Assembly (NCBI RefSeq): GCF_004364155.1
Contig: NZ_SOAZ01000025.1
Span: forward strand, 1 to 46,738
From: Fonticella tunisiensis
Lineage (GTDB): Bacteria > Bacillota > Clostridia > Clostridiales > Caloramatoraceae
Direction: 5' to 3'
DNA length: 46,738 nt
Positions 25,178 through 37,971 of this stretch are shown here, piece after piece (the stretch's first letter is position 1; every line of letters begins with the position of its first letter). The notes beneath the pieces were generated by a model, which was not told the origin of the DNA, did not search any database, and was given only the letters and a program-made list of their open reading frames with translations. The position numbers and the translations under genes were made by a program.

Positions 25178-26105
25178 TGCAAGTTTACCAGTTGTAGTTG
25201 CACTCATGGCAGCTACTTTACGTCAGGCTACGCCTCTTATACTTGCTTCACTTGGCGGAGTATTTTCTGAAAGATCCGGTGTTGTTAATATAGGGCTTGA
25301 TGGAATTATGACTTGTGGCGCTTTTTTTGGTGTTTATGGTTCCTATAAAACAGGAAGTCCAGCAATGGGAATATTATTTGCGATAATTGCTGGAATGATT
25401 GTATCATCAATACATGCTTTCCTGAGCATACATTTGAAAGCTGATCAGGTAGTTTCAGGTGTTGCCATAAATCTGTTTTCTGGCGCACTAACAAGCTATT
25501 TGCTTCTTGTTTTGTTCAACAGACAGGGTCAGACGGATGGTGTAAATGCATTGACCTATCCAAAGGCCTTTATGAGAGGGATACCTGTTATTGGCGGCTT
25601 CTTAAGTGAGCTAAATTGGTATGTGTTTATGGCTATAATACTTGTGTTCGTAACTTACTTTATTTTGTATAAGACATCATTAGGATTGAGAATAAGAGCA
25701 GTTGGTGAGCATCCAAAGGCGGCTGATACCCTTGGTGTTAATGTCTATGCAATAAGATATTTATGTGTTATATTATCAGGTGCCCTTGGTGGTCTTGCAG
25801 GAGCTTCACTGTCCCTCGGAACAACAAATCTGTTTAGAGAGGGTATGGTAAGCGGTAGAGGCTTCATTGCCCTTGCTGCCATGATATTTGGAGGATGGAG
25901 ACCCTTTGGTGCAATGTGGGCAAGCATATTGTTTGCATTCGCTGATGCTTTCCAGATTGTAGCACAGGGATTTGGATGGGCTATACCATATCAATTTTAT
26001 TCTGCACTCCCATATATACTTACAATGATCGCTCTTGCAGGTTTTGTTGGAAAAACTACTGCACCTGCTGCAGATGGTGTGCCGTATACTAAAGGTGAAA
26101 GATAA
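25170..26105 (+). CDS. Nucleoside-type ABC importer permease 2
   Basis: A 311-aa permease of the same family, with ASLGGVFSERSGVVNIGLDG at the N-terminus and the coupling motif GLRIRAVGEHPKAADTLGV. It pairs with permease 1. GGAGGCGATG precedes the ATG within the end of permease 1. It is the last gene of the operon; a terminator follows at once. Confidence 0.94.
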   Translation: MDNASLPVVVALMAATLRQATPLILASLGGVFSERSGVVNIGLDGIMTCGAFFGVYGSYKTGSPAMGILFAIIAGMIVSSIHAFLSIHLKADQVVSGVAINLFSGALTSYLLLVLFNRQGQTDGVNALTYPKAFMRGIPVIGGFLSELNWYVFMAIILVFVTYFILYKTSLGLRIRAVGEHPKAADTLGVNVYAIRYLCVILSGALGGLAGASLSLGTTNLFREGMVSGRGFIALAAMIFGGWRPFGAMWASILFAFADAFQIVAQGFGWAIPYQFYSALPYILTMIALAGFVGKTTAPAADGVPYTKGER

Positions 26106-26114
26106 AACGCTCCT

Positions 26115-26140
26115 TAACACTCCTTCGGGAGTGTTTTTTT
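26115..26140 (+). terminator. Terminator of the BMP transporter operon
   Basis: AACACTCC-TTC-GGGAGTGTT followed by TTTTTT, 10 bases after the last permease gene. Confidence 0.9.
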
Positions 26141-26171
26141 ATGATTTATTTTTGTTTTCATTACAATAAAT

Positions 26172-26200
26172 TTGTTAGAATTTTTTTAATATGATATAAT
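26172..26200 (+). promoter_or_regulatory. Promoter of rpoN
   Basis: TTGTTA (26172-26177) and TATAAT (26195-26200) with a 17-base spacer. Confidence 0.65.
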
Positions 26201-26257
26201 TAAGACAGATTCAGAAAACATATGGAGTAATATTTGTATATACGCGGGGGATGAAAC

Positions 26258-27616
26258 ATGAAACTTGATTTTAACTTGAATTTACAGCAGCAACAAAAAT
26301 TAATAATGACTCAGGAGCTTCAACTGGCAGTTAAAATACTCCAGCTGACATCTTTTGAACTTAGGGAATACATTCAGGAACAGCTTATTGAAAACCCTAT
26401 GCTTGAAGCGGTAGAAAAGGAAAATCCTGAGCAGGAAAACAAAAATGACGATGATAAGGTTGAATATTTGATTGACTTGTACAATGATGATAGAGAAAGC
26501 TATTATCAGCCTGATGAGGATGAAGAGTATGTTTCTCCTTTAAATTTTGTTGTCAGGGAGGAAACGCTTTGGGAATACCTAAAGGAACAGCTTAATTTGC
26601 TGGTTCTCGATAAGGAGCTTTTAAAGGTAGGAGAATATATAATCGATAATATTGATCAAAATGGTTATCTAACTATAGACGCGGAAAACATTTCTGAAAA
26701 ATTTAAAATTACTTACCAGGAAGCAGAGAAAATGATCAATTTAATTCAAACCTTCGAACCTGCTGGAATAGGTGCAAGAAATATATCCGAATGTCTTCTT
26801 ATACAAGTTAGAAATAAAGGGTATAGTGATAAAATATTGGAGAATATAATATTAAATATGCTTGAGGATGTTGCAGAGGGTAGAGTTGTTAAAATTGCAA
26901 GGGAAAATGGTATAACAGTGGAAAAGGCTTCGGAATATATAGATATTATAAAAAAGCTTGAGCCTAAACCAGGAGTTGCATATTCATCGGATACTGTTAA
27001 GTATATTGTACCTGATGTTATCGTAGAAAAGATTGATAATAGGTATATAGTTACAGTGAATGAAGAGTATATACCCGATTTAAGAATTAACAATTTGTAT
27101 AAAAAAATTATAAAAGACAAAAATTCACCTGAATACAAGTTTATTAAGGAAAGGCTGGACTCAGCCCTTTGGCTCATCAAGAGTATTGAACAGAGAACTC
27201 AAACTATAAAAAGAGTTATGGAAGCCATTGTAGAATATCAAATGGATTTTTTTGAAAAGGATGAAGAGTTAAAACCACTTTCCCTGCACCAGATTGCTGA
27301 AGCCACAAATTTGCATGAATCAACCGTAAGCAGGGCAATAAAAGGAAAATATGTTCAAACGCCAAAGGGATTGTTTGAAATTAAAAGATTCTTCCCCAGG
27401 GGAATGCAGAGCAAATCCGGAGAAGAAATAGCTACAATAAAGATAAAAGGCAGAATAAAAGAAATAATTGAAAATGAAGATAAGAAAAAGCCCTATTCAG
27501 ATCAGCAAATTGCAGATAAGCTCGGAAGTGAAGGGCTTAAAGTATCGAGAAGAACAGTTGCAAAATACAGGGAAGAGATGGGGATACAATCTTCATCTAA
27601 ACGAAAATCATATTGA
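26258..27616 (+). CDS. rpoN: RNA polymerase sigma-54 factor
   Basis: A 452-aa sigma-54. Region I is glutamine- and leucine-rich (MTQELQLAVKILQL). The acidic linker comes next, then the core-binding region, a helix-turn-helix (LHQIAEATNLHESTVSRAIKGKYVQTP), and the RpoN box RRTVAKYRE at about residues 431-439, which reads the -24 element. It directs transcription of genes dependent on AAA+ activators. No sigma-54 activator gene and no clear -24/-12 promoter were noticed in this window, so its targets lie elsewhere. It has its own promoter and terminator. Confidence 0.96.
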   Translation: MKLDFNLNLQQQQKLIMTQELQLAVKILQLTSFELREYIQEQLIENPMLEAVEKENPEQENKNDDDKVEYLIDLYNDDRESYYQPDEDEEYVSPLNFVVREETLWEYLKEQLNLLVLDKELLKVGEYIIDNIDQNGYLTIDAENISEKFKITYQEAEKMINLIQTFEPAGIGARNISECLLIQVRNKGYSDKILENIILNMLEDVAEGRVVKIARENGITVEKASEYIDIIKKLEPKPGVAYSSDTVKYIVPDVIVEKIDNRYIVTVNEEYIPDLRINNLYKKIIKDKNSPEYKFIKERLDSALWLIKSIEQRTQTIKRVMEAIVEYQMDFFEKDEELKPLSLHQIAEATNLHESTVSRAIKGKYVQTPKGLFEIKRFFPRGMQSKSGEEIATIKIKGRIKEIIENEDKKKPYSDQQIADKLGSEGLKVSRRTVAKYREEMGIQSSSKRKSY

Positions 27617-27639
27617 TGAGCCCTTGGGCTTATTTTTTT
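27617..27639 (+). terminator. Terminator of rpoN
   Basis: AGCCC-TT-GGGCT followed by TATTTTTTT directly after the stop codon. The following 160 bases to the cggR promoter are AT-rich with no feature that I can see. Confidence 0.75.
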
Positions 27640-27799
27640 ATATAAAAACAAGGTAAATGGGTAAAACTAAATAAGTAAATAAATTAACTACTGAAAGTAA
27701 AATATTAAACATAATATATGGGATGTAAAATAAATTTAAATTTTATTGGTTGCCTATAATAAAATAAGTAATTAAGCTAAATTTTTGAAATTTCAACTA

Positions 27800-27828
27800 T
27801 TGAAAAATGGTAGAACAAGTGTTATATT
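27800..27828 (+). promoter_or_regulatory. Promoter of the cggR-glycolytic operon
   Basis: TTGAAA (27800-27805) and TATATT (27823-27828) with a 17-base spacer. The operator repeats begin about 17 bases downstream of the -10. Confidence 0.75.
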
Positions 27829-27844
27829 AAGAATGAAGCTCCAA

Positions 27845-27924
27845 GTGGGACATAATTAATTCATAGGGACAACATAAGTCCCACATATATTTCTCTGCAT
27901 GGGACTGTACAAACCCATAGGGAC
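27845..27924 (+). promoter_or_regulatory. CggR operator region with GGGAC repeats
   Basis: GGGAC occurs at 27847-27851, 27866-27870, 27901-27905 and 27920-27924, and the inverse GTCCC at 27878-27882. GTGGGAC (27845-27851) and GTCCCAC (27878-27884) form an inverted repeat, and CATAGGGAC occurs twice (27862-27870 and 27916-27924). Known CggR operators contain GGGAC half-sites downstream of the promoter, so binding here would block elongation until fructose-1,6-bisphosphate releases the repressor. Confidence 0.75.
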
Positions 27925-27951
27925 GTTTCAAATCCAAGGAGAGTGGATGAC

Positions 27952-28986
27952 TTGAAGGACATGCTTATGTTACAGCAAAAGATTATACCTGAGATGCTGG
28001 AACTTCTGGATAAGAGATACAGTATACTTAAAAACATTTACTACAACCAGCCTGTTGGAAGAAGGGCTTTGTCACAGGAATTAAAACTTGGTGAGAGAGT
28101 TGTCAGGACAGAGGTAAACTTCTTAAAAAATCAGGGACTAATTGAAATAAATTCTATAGGTATGATGGTAACAAAAGAAGGAGAAAATATATTAGAACGG
28201 CTGGAAGAGATGATACATGAGATAAATGGATTAAGCAACATAGAGGAAAACCTGCAGAGGTTTCTTCAGATTGAAAAGGTTATGGTTATTCCAGGAGATC
28301 TGGACAAAGACAGCACTGTTCTGAAGGAAATGGGGCGAGTTGCAGCTTCGTACATAAAATCTATTATGAGGAACGATTCAGTAATAGCTCTTACAGGCGG
28401 AACTTCTGTTGCTCAGGTAGTAGAAAACTTTCCCAGGATTAGTAGAGAAAACGTTCTTGTTGTCCCTGCCAGAGGAGGAATTGGTAGAGAAGTTGAAACA
28501 CAAGCAAGTACACTGGCTGCAAAGCTTGCAAATAAATTAGGTGCAAACCATAAACTGCTGCACGTACCAGATAATCTAAGCCATGAAGCTTTGGAGACAA
28601 TGATGCATGAACCTGGTATCATGGATACTTTAAAAAGTATTTCCATTGCAGATATACTGATATTTGGAATAGGCAGGGCAGACGAAATGTCGAGAAGAAG
28701 AGGCCTAAATGACGATGATGTAAAAAATCTGCTGTCCCAGGGAGCTGTTGCAGAAGCCTTTGGTTATTATTTCAACAGAAATGGAGAAATAATATTTATA
28801 ACACCAACTATGGGACTAAAATTTGATGACGTAAAGTATATTAAAAACATAATTGCCATAGCTGGTGGTAAAAATAAGGCAGAGGCTATTATTGCAACTA
28901 AGACCCATAATCCCCACATGGTTTTGGTTACAGATGAAGGTGCTGCAAAGGAAATTATCAGAATAAAAGAGAATAGTGTTTCATAG
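27952..28986 (+). CDS. cggR: Central glycolytic genes regulator CggR
   Basis: A 344-aa SorC-family repressor. The N-terminal winged helix (RALSQELKLGERVVRTEVNFL) is followed by a sugar-phosphate-binding domain with GGTSVAQV and VVPARGGIGREVE. In relatives it binds fructose-1,6-bisphosphate, the signal of glycolytic flux. A TTG at 27952 is chosen because AAGGAGAG lies 8 bases upstream; the GTG at 27943 touches that site. It leads the glycolytic operon and its own leader holds the operator, so it is autoregulated. Confidence 0.93.
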   Translation: MKDMLMLQQKIIPEMLELLDKRYSILKNIYYNQPVGRRALSQELKLGERVVRTEVNFLKNQGLIEINSIGMMVTKEGENILERLEEMIHEINGLSNIEENLQRFLQIEKVMVIPGDLDKDSTVLKEMGRVAASYIKSIMRNDSVIALTGGTSVAQVVENFPRISRENVLVVPARGGIGREVETQASTLAAKLANKLGANHKLLHVPDNLSHEALETMMHEPGIMDTLKSISIADILIFGIGRADEMSRRRGLNDDDVKNLLSQGAVAEAFGYYFNRNGEIIFITPTMGLKFDDVKYIKNIIAIAGGKNKAEAIIATKTHNPHMVLVTDEGAAKEIIRIKENSVS

Positions 28987-29028
28987 TTGTTCTGCCAATC
29001 AATAGCCTGTAGGTAATAAAAAATTTAA

Positions 29029-30063
<1,035 letters not shown>

Positions 30064-30073
30064 TTAATTTAAA

Positions 30074-30111
30074 ATGTCCGGTTTTATAGTTTGGGCTATG
30101 AGGCCGGACAT
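30074..30111 (+). other. Intergenic hairpin between gap and pgk
   Basis: ATGTCCGG (30074-30081) pairs with CCGGACAT (30104-30111). No T run follows. In Bacillus the gap message is processed near here; a stability role is an inference. Confidence 0.55.
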
Positions 30112-30139
30112 TAATTTCTAGGTTAATGGAGGTACATCT

Positions 30140-31327
30140 ATGAATAAAAAAACTGTTAGAGATATAGATGTTAAAGGCAAGAGGGTTATAGTTAGATGCG
30201 ACTTTAATGTACCACAGGACAAGGAAGGGAATATAACAGACGACAGAAGAATAGTTGCAGCCCTTCCAACTATAAAGTACCTTATTGAAAATGGAGCAAA
30301 GGTTATACTCATGTCTCACCTTGGAAGGCCGAAGGAAGGATATGATGCTAAGTACAGCTTAAAGCCCGTGGCACAGAGGCTTTCTGAGCTTCTTGGCAAA
30401 CAAGTAAAGCTTGCTGAGGATAAGGAAGTTGTTGGAGAAAACGCTTTAAAGCTTACTTCAGAAATGAAGGAAGGGGACGTAGTAGTACTTGAAAACGTAA
30501 GGTTTATTAAGACTGAAACCAAAAACGATCTTGAATTTGCAAAGAAGCTTGCTTCCCTTGCGGATATATTCGTAAACGATGCCTTTGGAACTGCTCATAG
30601 AGCACATTCTTCAACTGCTGGTATAGCTAAGTTCCTTCCAGCTGTTGCGGGATTCCTTATCGAAAAGGAAATTTCAATCATGGGCAAGGCCCTTGAAAAC
30701 CCTGAAAGGCCATTTGTAGCTATACTTGGTGGAGCAAAGGTTTCAGACAAGATTGGCGTTATAAACAACCTTCTTGAAAAAGTAGATAGGCTTATAATAG
30801 GAGGAGGTATGGCTTACACATTCCTTAAAGCCCAGGGAAAAGGAATAGGAAAGTCACTTCTCGAAGCGGACAGGATAGATTATGCAAGGGAAATGCTTGA
30901 TAAGGCAGCAGCTAAGGGAGTTACTATTTATCTTCCTGTTGATCACGTTGTGGCTGCCGAATTTAAAACTGATGCAGAATCTAAGGTGGTTGAAGGAGAT
31001 ATTCCTGAAGAATACATGGGTCTTGACATCGGTCCAAAAACTGTTAAGCTTTTCAGCGATGCTGTAAAGGATGCAAAAACAGTTATCTGGAACGGGCCGA
31101 TGGGCGTATTTGAAATGCCGGCCTTTGCAGTAGGAACAAAGGCTGTAGCTGAGGCACTTGCCAATGTGAATGGAACTACTATTATAGGTGGAGGAGATTC
31201 GGCTGCTGCGGTTGAACAACTGGGATATGCCGATAAGATGACTCACATTTCAACAGGTGGTGGAGCATCCCTCGAATTCCTTGAAGGAATAGAGCTTCCT
31301 GGTATAGCAGCACTTAATGATAAATAA
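30140..31327 (+). CDS. pgk: Phosphoglycerate kinase
   Basis: A 395-aa two-domain kinase. It has RCDFNVPQD near the N-terminus, [15 protein letters not shown], the hinge region and the nucleotide-binding [13 protein letters not shown] near the end. It makes ATP from 1,3-bisphosphoglycerate in the cytoplasm. The length is normal. TGGAGG precedes the ATG. It is separated from gap and from tpiA by stable hairpins. Confidence 0.97.
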   Translation: MNKKTVRDIDVKGKRVIVRCDFNVPQDKEGNITDDRRIVAALPTIKYLIENGAKVILMSHLGRPKEGYDAKYSLKPVAQRLSELLGKQVKLAEDKEVVGENALKLTSEMKEGDVVVLENVRFIKTETKNDLEFAKKLASLADIFVNDAFGTAHRAHSSTAGIAKFLPAVAGFLIEKEISIMGKALENPERPFVAILGGAKVSDKIGVINNLLEKVDRLIIGGGMAYTFLKAQGKGIGKSLLEADRIDYAREMLDKAAAKGVTIYLPVDHVVAAEFKTDAESKVVEGDIPEEYMGLDIGPKTVKLFSDAVKDAKTVIWNGPMGVFEMPAFAVGTKAVAEALANVNGTTIIGGGDSAAAVEQLGYADKMTHISTGGGASLEFLEGIELPGIAALNDK

Positions 31328-31343
31328 TTTAAAACTGATTAAG

Positions 31344-31379
31344 GCAAGCTATATGGATGTAATTTTCCATATAGCTTGC
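31344..31379 (+). other. Intergenic hairpin between pgk and tpiA
   Basis: A perfect 14-bp stem (31344-31357 with 31366-31379) with an 8-nt loop. No T run follows. It is likely an mRNA stability or processing element. Confidence 0.6.
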
Positions 31380-31450
31380 AGGATGTAAATGTATATAGAT
31401 TTTATGGCTGATGAATTTTATTTTGAGTTCCTGTTAGGAGGATTAGAATA

Positions 31451-32197
31451 ATGAGAAAACCAATAATTGCTGGAAACTGGAAAATGAATAAAACTTCAAA
31501 GGAAGCTGCTCAGCTTATCCTTGAACTCAGGGACAAGGTTAAAAATGCGAACTGTGAAGTTGTGGTGTGCCCTCCTTTTACATCCCTTGCGCAGGTAATA
31601 ACACTCGTTGAAAATACCAACATAAAGGTTGGAGCACAGAATATGTATTATCAAGCTGAGGGTGCTTTTACAGGAGAAGTTTCACCAACAATGCTTAAAG
31701 ACCTGGGAGTTGAATATGTAATACTTGGACATAGCGAAAGAAGACAGTACTTCAAGGAAGATGACGAGCTAATTAATAAAAAGGTTAAAGCAGCCTTTAT
31801 ATATGGGCTAACTCCAATACTCTGTGTAGGGGAAACCCTTGAGGAAAGAGAAGCCGGAAAGACATTTGAAGTAATAAGCTCTCAGGTAGAAAGGGATTTA
31901 ATGAACCTTGATGCTGAAAAGGTTGCAAGAATGGTTATAGCTTATGAGCCTGTTTGGGCAATTGGAACAGGAAAGACAGCAACATCAGAGCAGGCCAACG
32001 AAGTTATAGCATTTATAAGAAATAAAGTTAGAGAACTTTATGGTGATAACGCTGCTGAAAGCATAAGAATACAATATGGAGGAAGTGTTAAACCATCAAC
32101 AATTAAGGAACAGATGGCTCAAAGCGATATAGACGGAGCACTGGTTGGAGGAGCAAGCCTTAATGCAGCAGACTTTGCAGCAATTGTGAATTATTAA
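31451..32197 (+). CDS. tpiA: Triosephosphate isomerase
   Basis: A 248-aa TIM barrel. The catalytic residues are visible: Lys in GNWKMNK, His in LGHSERRQ, Glu in [11 protein letters not shown], plus the phosphate-binding YGGSVKP and GALVGGASL. It interconverts dihydroxyacetone phosphate and glyceraldehyde-3-phosphate. AGGAGG precedes the ATG, and the gene is followed after 11 bases by gpmI. Confidence 0.98.
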   Translation: MRKPIIAGNWKMNKTSKEAAQLILELRDKVKNANCEVVVCPPFTSLAQVITLVENTNIKVGAQNMYYQAEGAFTGEVSPTMLKDLGVEYVILGHSERRQYFKEDDELINKKVKAAFIYGLTPILCVGETLEEREAGKTFEVISSQVERDLMNLDAEKVARMVIAYEPVWAIGTGKTATSEQANEVIAFIRNKVRELYGDNAAESIRIQYGGSVKPSTIKEQMAQSDIDGALVGGASLNAADFAAIVNY

Positions 32198-32208
32198 GGA
32201 GGATATAT

Positions 32209-33741
32209 ATGCAGAAAAGACTGAGAATGTTAGTTGTCCTGGACGGATGGGGAATAAATGAAAAAGTAGAGGGCAACGCCATAGCCCATGCTAAGAAGCC
32301 TAATTTTGATAACTACTGGAACAACTATCCCCATACCGTACTCAGTGCAAGCGGTCTTGATGTTGGTCTTCCAAAGGGACAGATGGGAAACTCTGAAGTT
32401 GGACACTTGAATATAGGCGCCGGAAGAATTATATATCAGGACTTTACAAGGATTAACAAGGAAATTGAAGAAGGAGACTTTTTTAAGAGAGAACCCTTCC
32501 TGAAAGCCATTCAAAATGCTAAGGATAATGGAAGTGACCTTCATCTTATGGGATTATTATCAGATGGAGGAGTTCACAGCCATATTGACCATTTAGAAGC
32601 TCTTCTCAAGCTCTGTAAGGATAATGGTTTATCAAATGTATATGTACACGCTTTCCTTGACGGACGTGACGTTCCGCCTCAAAGTGCCATTGAATACATT
32701 GACAGGCTTGAGAGCTATATGAAGAAAACAGGTATTGGAAGGATTGCAACCATTGCAGGAAGATATTATGCAATGGACAGAGATAAAAGATGGGAAAGAA
32801 CAGAGCTTGCATATAATGCAATGGTAAAGGGAGAAGGCGAAACAGCAGCATCAGCAAGGGAAGCTGTTGAAAAATCCTATGCCCAGAATAAAACGGATGA
32901 ATTTGTTGTCCCAACTGTAGTGTTTAGCCAGGGTAAACCAACGGCAACTATAAAATCAAAGGATTCTGTCATATTCTTTAATTTCAGACCTGACAGGGCA
33001 AGGCAAATTACAAGGGCACTTGTTGACAGAGAGTTTGCAGGCTTCGAAAGAGAACTATTATCCCTTTACTTCGTGTGCATGACTCAATATGATAAAACCA
33101 TCGAAAACGTTGAAATTGCTTATAAACCTCAGGTTCACAAGAATACCTTTGGTGAATATATAAGCAGCCTGGGATTAAACCAACTTAGAATTGCAGAAAC
33201 AGAGAAGTATGCCCATGTAACTTTCTTCTTCAATGGTGGGATTGAGGCTCCATATCCAAATGAAGAAAGGATACTCATTCCATCACCAAAGGTGCCAACC
33301 TATGATCTTCAGCCGGAGATGAGTGCATACGCTGTAACTGACAGGGTTATTGAGGAAATAGAGAGCAACAAATTTGATGTAATAATATTGAACTTTGCAA
33401 ATCCTGATATGGTTGGCCACACTGGAAATTTTGATGCTGCTGTAAAAGCTATTGAAACCGTTGATAAGTGTCTTGGAAGAATTGTAAACAAGGTTCTTGA
33501 AAAGGGTGGAGCTTTATATGTTACAGCAGATCATGGAAACGCAGACCAGATGATTGACTATGAAACTGGAGAACCTTTAACATCCCATACGACAAATCTT
33601 GTGCCGTTCATAGTAATTGGTGAAGGAGATATTGAGCTTAGGGAAGGTGGAAGACTTTCCGATATCGCCCCAACGATGTTGGAGCTTATGAAAGTTAATA
33701 TACCAGCAGAAATGACTGGAAAATCACTTATAAAGAAATAA
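32209..33741 (+). CDS. gpmI: 2,3-bisphosphoglycerate-independent phosphoglycerate mutase
   Basis: A 510-aa binuclear-metal enzyme of the alkaline phosphatase superfamily. The N-terminal metal motif is VVLDGWG, the phosphoryl acceptor is Ser62 in [15 protein letters not shown], and the second metal set is seen in [12 protein letters not shown] and [10 protein letters not shown]. It is Mn-dependent in Gram-positive relatives. It converts 3-phosphoglycerate to 2-phosphoglycerate. GGAGG stands before the ATG and eno follows after 21 bases. Confidence 0.97.
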   Translation: MQKRLRMLVVLDGWGINEKVEGNAIAHAKKPNFDNYWNNYPHTVLSASGLDVGLPKGQMGNSEVGHLNIGAGRIIYQDFTRINKEIEEGDFFKREPFLKAIQNAKDNGSDLHLMGLLSDGGVHSHIDHLEALLKLCKDNGLSNVYVHAFLDGRDVPPQSAIEYIDRLESYMKKTGIGRIATIAGRYYAMDRDKRWERTELAYNAMVKGEGETAASAREAVEKSYAQNKTDEFVVPTVVFSQGKPTATIKSKDSVIFFNFRPDRARQITRALVDREFAGFERELLSLYFVCMTQYDKTIENVEIAYKPQVHKNTFGEYISSLGLNQLRIAETEKYAHVTFFFNGGIEAPYPNEERILIPSPKVPTYDLQPEMSAYAVTDRVIEEIESNKFDVIILNFANPDMVGHTGNFDAAVKAIETVDKCLGRIVNKVLEKGGALYVTADHGNADQMIDYETGEPLTSHTTNLVPFIVIGEGDIELREGGRLSDIAPTMLELMKVNIPAEMTGKSLIKK

Positions 33742-35061
<1,320 letters not shown>

Positions 35062-35084
35062 TAGATAATAATTTGTTTGGGTTT

Positions 35085-35110
35085 AGGAGGGTATACTACC
35101 CTCCTTTATC
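35085..35110 (+). terminator. Probable terminator after eno
   Basis: AGGAGGGTA (35085-35093) pairs with TACCCTCCT (35097-35105), followed by a short T-rich stretch. The T run is weak, so readthrough into secG is possible. Confidence 0.55.
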
Positions 35111-35122
35111 GTTTACAGATTA

Positions 35123-35151
35123 TTGTATTTAATTTACCATTATGCTAAAAT
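35123..35151 (+). promoter_or_regulatory. Promoter of secG
   Basis: TTGTAT (35123-35128) and TAAAAT (35146-35151) with a 17-base spacer. Confidence 0.55.
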
Positions 35152-35188
35152 ATGAATATCGTTAACCTGTAAGGTGGGAGGTGCTATA

Positions 35189-35428
35189 ATGGTTAAAACA
35201 ATAATTACTGTTCTTCATATAGTTATAAGCCTTGTAGTTATGATCTCGGTACTAATGCAGCCAGCTAAGGTTCAGGGGTTATCAACTGCTATTTCAGGCA
35301 GTGCAGAGACGTTCTTTGGAAAAAACAAATCTCGAACATATGAAGGAAAACTGAGGGTACTTACAATTGTATCAATGATATTATTTGTTATTACATCAAT
35401 TATACTTGTTTATCTATCGAATAAATAA
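35189..35428 (+). CDS. secG: Preprotein translocase subunit SecG
   Basis: A 79-aa protein with two membrane segments (about residues 4-22 and 56-75) and the SecG-typical VLMQPAKVQGLSTAISGS loop between them. It is part of the SecYEG channel and stimulates SecA-driven export. The ATG at 35189 follows GGGAGGTG by 5 bases; an open frame starting 5 codons earlier overlaps it. Synteny eno-secG-rnr-smpB-ssrA is common in Firmicutes, although here hppA is inserted. The 276 bases after it are AT-rich, with only a weak ATCGC/GCGAT hairpin before TTTTTATTTT. Confidence 0.93.
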   Translation: MVKTIITVLHIVISLVVMISVLMQPAKVQGLSTAISGSAETFFGKNKSRTYEGKLRVLTIVSMILFVITSIILVYLSNK

Positions 35429-35704
35429 TGAACTTTAAGCTAAACTATAAGGATCGCCCTTTATTTGTTAAGGAGCAAGTAGAGGAGCGATTTTTATTTT
35501 ATTCTCTAAAATTTAAATATAATTAGGCATAACAGGAACAAATTATATGATATTTTAGTTTATAGTTATTAAAGTAAATTTTATCCATGAATTTTGCATA
35601 TAATAATTACAAAAGTACTACCATATTACCATAATATGTAATATAATTTTTATATGATTAATAATTATCTATATAAAACTGGGTAAATGGAGGGGGAGAA
35701 TCTT

Positions 35705-37729
35705 ATGAACGAAACTGCATTGGTATTTGCACCTATTTCCGGTATTCTTGGGCTTTTGTTTGCCCTATATCTATCCAACAAAATCTCAAAAGAAGATACA
35801 GGAACTGACAAAATGAGAGAAATTTCAAGCTACATTCACGAAGGAGCAATGGCCTTTTTAACCAGGGAATATAGGACACTTGCAGTATTTATTCTGATTG
35901 TATTTATGATTCTCGGATTATTTATAAACTGGTCAACTGCTATATGCTTTGCTATAGGGGCTGTGTTTTCAATTTTATCAGGTTTCTTTGGAATGCAGGT
36001 TGCAACAAAGGCCAATGTAAGAACAGCTAATGCGGCAAGGAAGGGACAGAATAAGGCCCTTGAAATTGCCTTTTCAGGTGGAGCTGTAATGGGAATGTCA
36101 GTTGTAGGACTTGGACTTCTTGGAGTTGGAATATTGTACATTATTACGCGTAATGCTGAAATAGTAACGGGCTTTGGACTTGGAGCCAGCTCCATAGCAC
36201 TTTTTGCACGTGTTGGAGGCGGTATTTATACTAAAGCTGCTGATGTAGGGGCTGATCTTGTGGGTAAGGTTGAAGCAGGAATTCCAGAAGATGATCCCAG
36301 GAATCCGGCAGTTATAGCCGATAACGTTGGTGATAATGTAGGTGACGTTGCAGGCATGGGTGCTGACCTGTTTGAATCCTATGTAGGTTCAATCATTTCA
36401 ACTTTAACCCTTGGAGTGGTTTTATTTAAAGATGGAAGGGGAGTGCTATTCCCTCTTGTTCTTGCTTCAATTGGAGTTATTTCTTCTATAATTGGGTCAC
36501 TTTTTGTTAAAGGTAAGGAAGACTCTAATCCACAGAAGTCACTTAAAAATGGCACATATGTAAGCAGTATACTTGTGCTTATAGCTGCTGGAATACTCAG
36601 TTATACATTGTTTGGTGGTTTAAAGGCATTCTGGGCAATTGCAGGTGGAACTTTAGTTGGAGTAATAATAGGGCAGTTAACAGAGGTTTATACTTCTGCT
36701 GACTACAGACATGTTAAAAAGATTTCCTATCAGTCCCAGACGGGACCAGCAACTACAATCATTTCAGGACTTGCGGTAGGAATGTATTCAACTGTTCCTT
36801 CAATATTATTTATTGCAGTTGCTGTTTTATTCTCATTCTTTGTAATGGGCGGATTTGCAAATTCAATGGCGGGGCTCTATGGAATATCCCTTGCAGCCCT
36901 TGGCATGCTGTCAACAACAGGAATGACCGTTGCAGTTGATGCATATGGCCCAATTGCCGATAACGCAGGGGGTATTGCTGAAATGTCTGGGCTTCCAAAG
37001 GAAGTAAGGCAAATAACGGATAGATTAGACTCAGTTGGAAATACCACTGCAGCTATTGGCAAGGGATTTGCAATAGGTTCAGCAGCTTTAACAGCACTTG
37101 CACTTTTTGCTTCATATTCACAGGCGGTCGGAATAAAGGCTATTGATCTTTTGAACCCCTTAACTCTAGTCGGTGTTCTTCTAGGAGGAGTACTGCCATA
37201 TTTCTTTGCAGCACTTACAATGGAGGCTGTTGGTAAATCTGCAAATGAAATGATTGAAGAGGTTAGAAGGCAGTTTAGGGAGAATCCTGGTATTATGGAG
37301 GGTAAAGAAAAGCCCGATTATGCCAGATGCGTTGATATATCCACAGGAGCAGCCCTTAGGCAGATGGTTCTCCCAGGAATACTGGCTGTTGTAGTTCCTG
37401 TCGCAGTGGGATTGATATTGGGAGCAGAGGCCCTTGGGGGACTTATAGCAGGTTCAGTTGTATCCGGCGTACTTGTTGCCATACTTATGGCAAATGCCGG
37501 CGGCGCATGGGATAATGCAAAGAAATATATTGAAACCGGAGAATTTGGAGGGAAAGGAAGCGGCGCCCATAAGGCTGCGGTTGTTGGGGATACGGTAGGA
37601 GATCCCTTTAAGGATACTGCAGGCCCTGCAATGAATATACTTATAAAGCTTATGACGATAGTGTCACTTGTATTTGCGCCTGTTATAGCACAATACGGTG
37701 GTATGTTAATAAATAATTTAGTTAAGTAA
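35705..37729 (+). CDS. hppA: Membrane-bound ion-translocating pyrophosphatase, K+-dependent type
   Basis: A 674-aa protein with about 16 membrane helices. The pyrophosphate-binding motifs are [19 protein letters not shown] (about residues 197-215) and [15 protein letters not shown] near the C-terminus. The segment [18 protein letters not shown] has Ala, not Lys, at the position that distinguishes K+-dependent from K+-independent enzymes. It couples hydrolysis of pyrophosphate to pumping of H+ or Na+; which ion cannot be told from what I can see. The ATG at 35705 follows GGAGGGGGAG. It is a single-gene unit with a terminator. Confidence 0.96.
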   Translation: MNETALVFAPISGILGLLFALYLSNKISKEDTGTDKMREISSYIHEGAMAFLTREYRTLAVFILIVFMILGLFINWSTAICFAIGAVFSILSGFFGMQVATKANVRTANAARKGQNKALEIAFSGGAVMGMSVVGLGLLGVGILYIITRNAEIVTGFGLGASSIALFARVGGGIYTKAADVGADLVGKVEAGIPEDDPRNPAVIADNVGDNVGDVAGMGADLFESYVGSIISTLTLGVVLFKDGRGVLFPLVLASIGVISSIIGSLFVKGKEDSNPQKSLKNGTYVSSILVLIAAGILSYTLFGGLKAFWAIAGGTLVGVIIGQLTEVYTSADYRHVKKISYQSQTGPATTIISGLAVGMYSTVPSILFIAVAVLFSFFVMGGFANSMAGLYGISLAALGMLSTTGMTVAVDAYGPIADNAGGIAEMSGLPKEVRQITDRLDSVGNTTAAIGKGFAIGSAALTALALFASYSQAVGIKAIDLLNPLTLVGVLLGGVLPYFFAALTMEAVGKSANEMIEEVRRQFRENPGIMEGKEKPDYARCVDISTGAALRQMVLPGILAVVVPVAVGLILGAEALGGLIAGSVVSGVLVAILMANAGGAWDNAKKYIETGEFGGKGSGAHKAAVVGDTVGDPFKDTAGPAMNILIKLMTIVSLVFAPVIAQYGGMLINNLVK

Positions 37730-37734
37730 TTCTA

Positions 37735-37765
37735 AGGCCCATTTACTAACGGGCCCTTTTTATTT
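37735..37765 (+). terminator. Terminator of hppA
   Basis: GGCCC (37736-37740) pairs with GGGCC (37751-37755), extended by flanking bases and followed by CTTTTTATTTGTTTT. Confidence 0.8.
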
Positions 37766-37768
37766 GTT

Positions 37769-37797
37769 TTGACAAATGAACATTATTAATATAAGAT
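37769..37797 (+). promoter_or_regulatory. Candidate promoter upstream of rnr
   Basis: TTGACA (37769-37774) and TAAGAT (37792-37797) with a 17-base spacer, 175 bases before the gene. The leader between them is AT-rich with no recognised element. Confidence 0.5.
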
Positions 37798-37971
37798 GTA
37801 AAATGTATGCATAATTTTCAAATGTGATTGGTGCCTGAGAATAAAAATATCTATAATGTAAAAAAATAAATAAAAGAGCAGCTATTTATCTTGAATGATG
37901 TTATTATAATACTAATCATTAACTATTTATTTACCCTATTTGATGGATAAATACTCTGGAGGAGTGATATT

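Noticed and set aside
26258-27616. Sigma-54-dependent operon nearby
   Set aside because: I saw no TGGCAC-N5-TTGC promoter in an intergenic position and no sigma-54 activator gene in the window.
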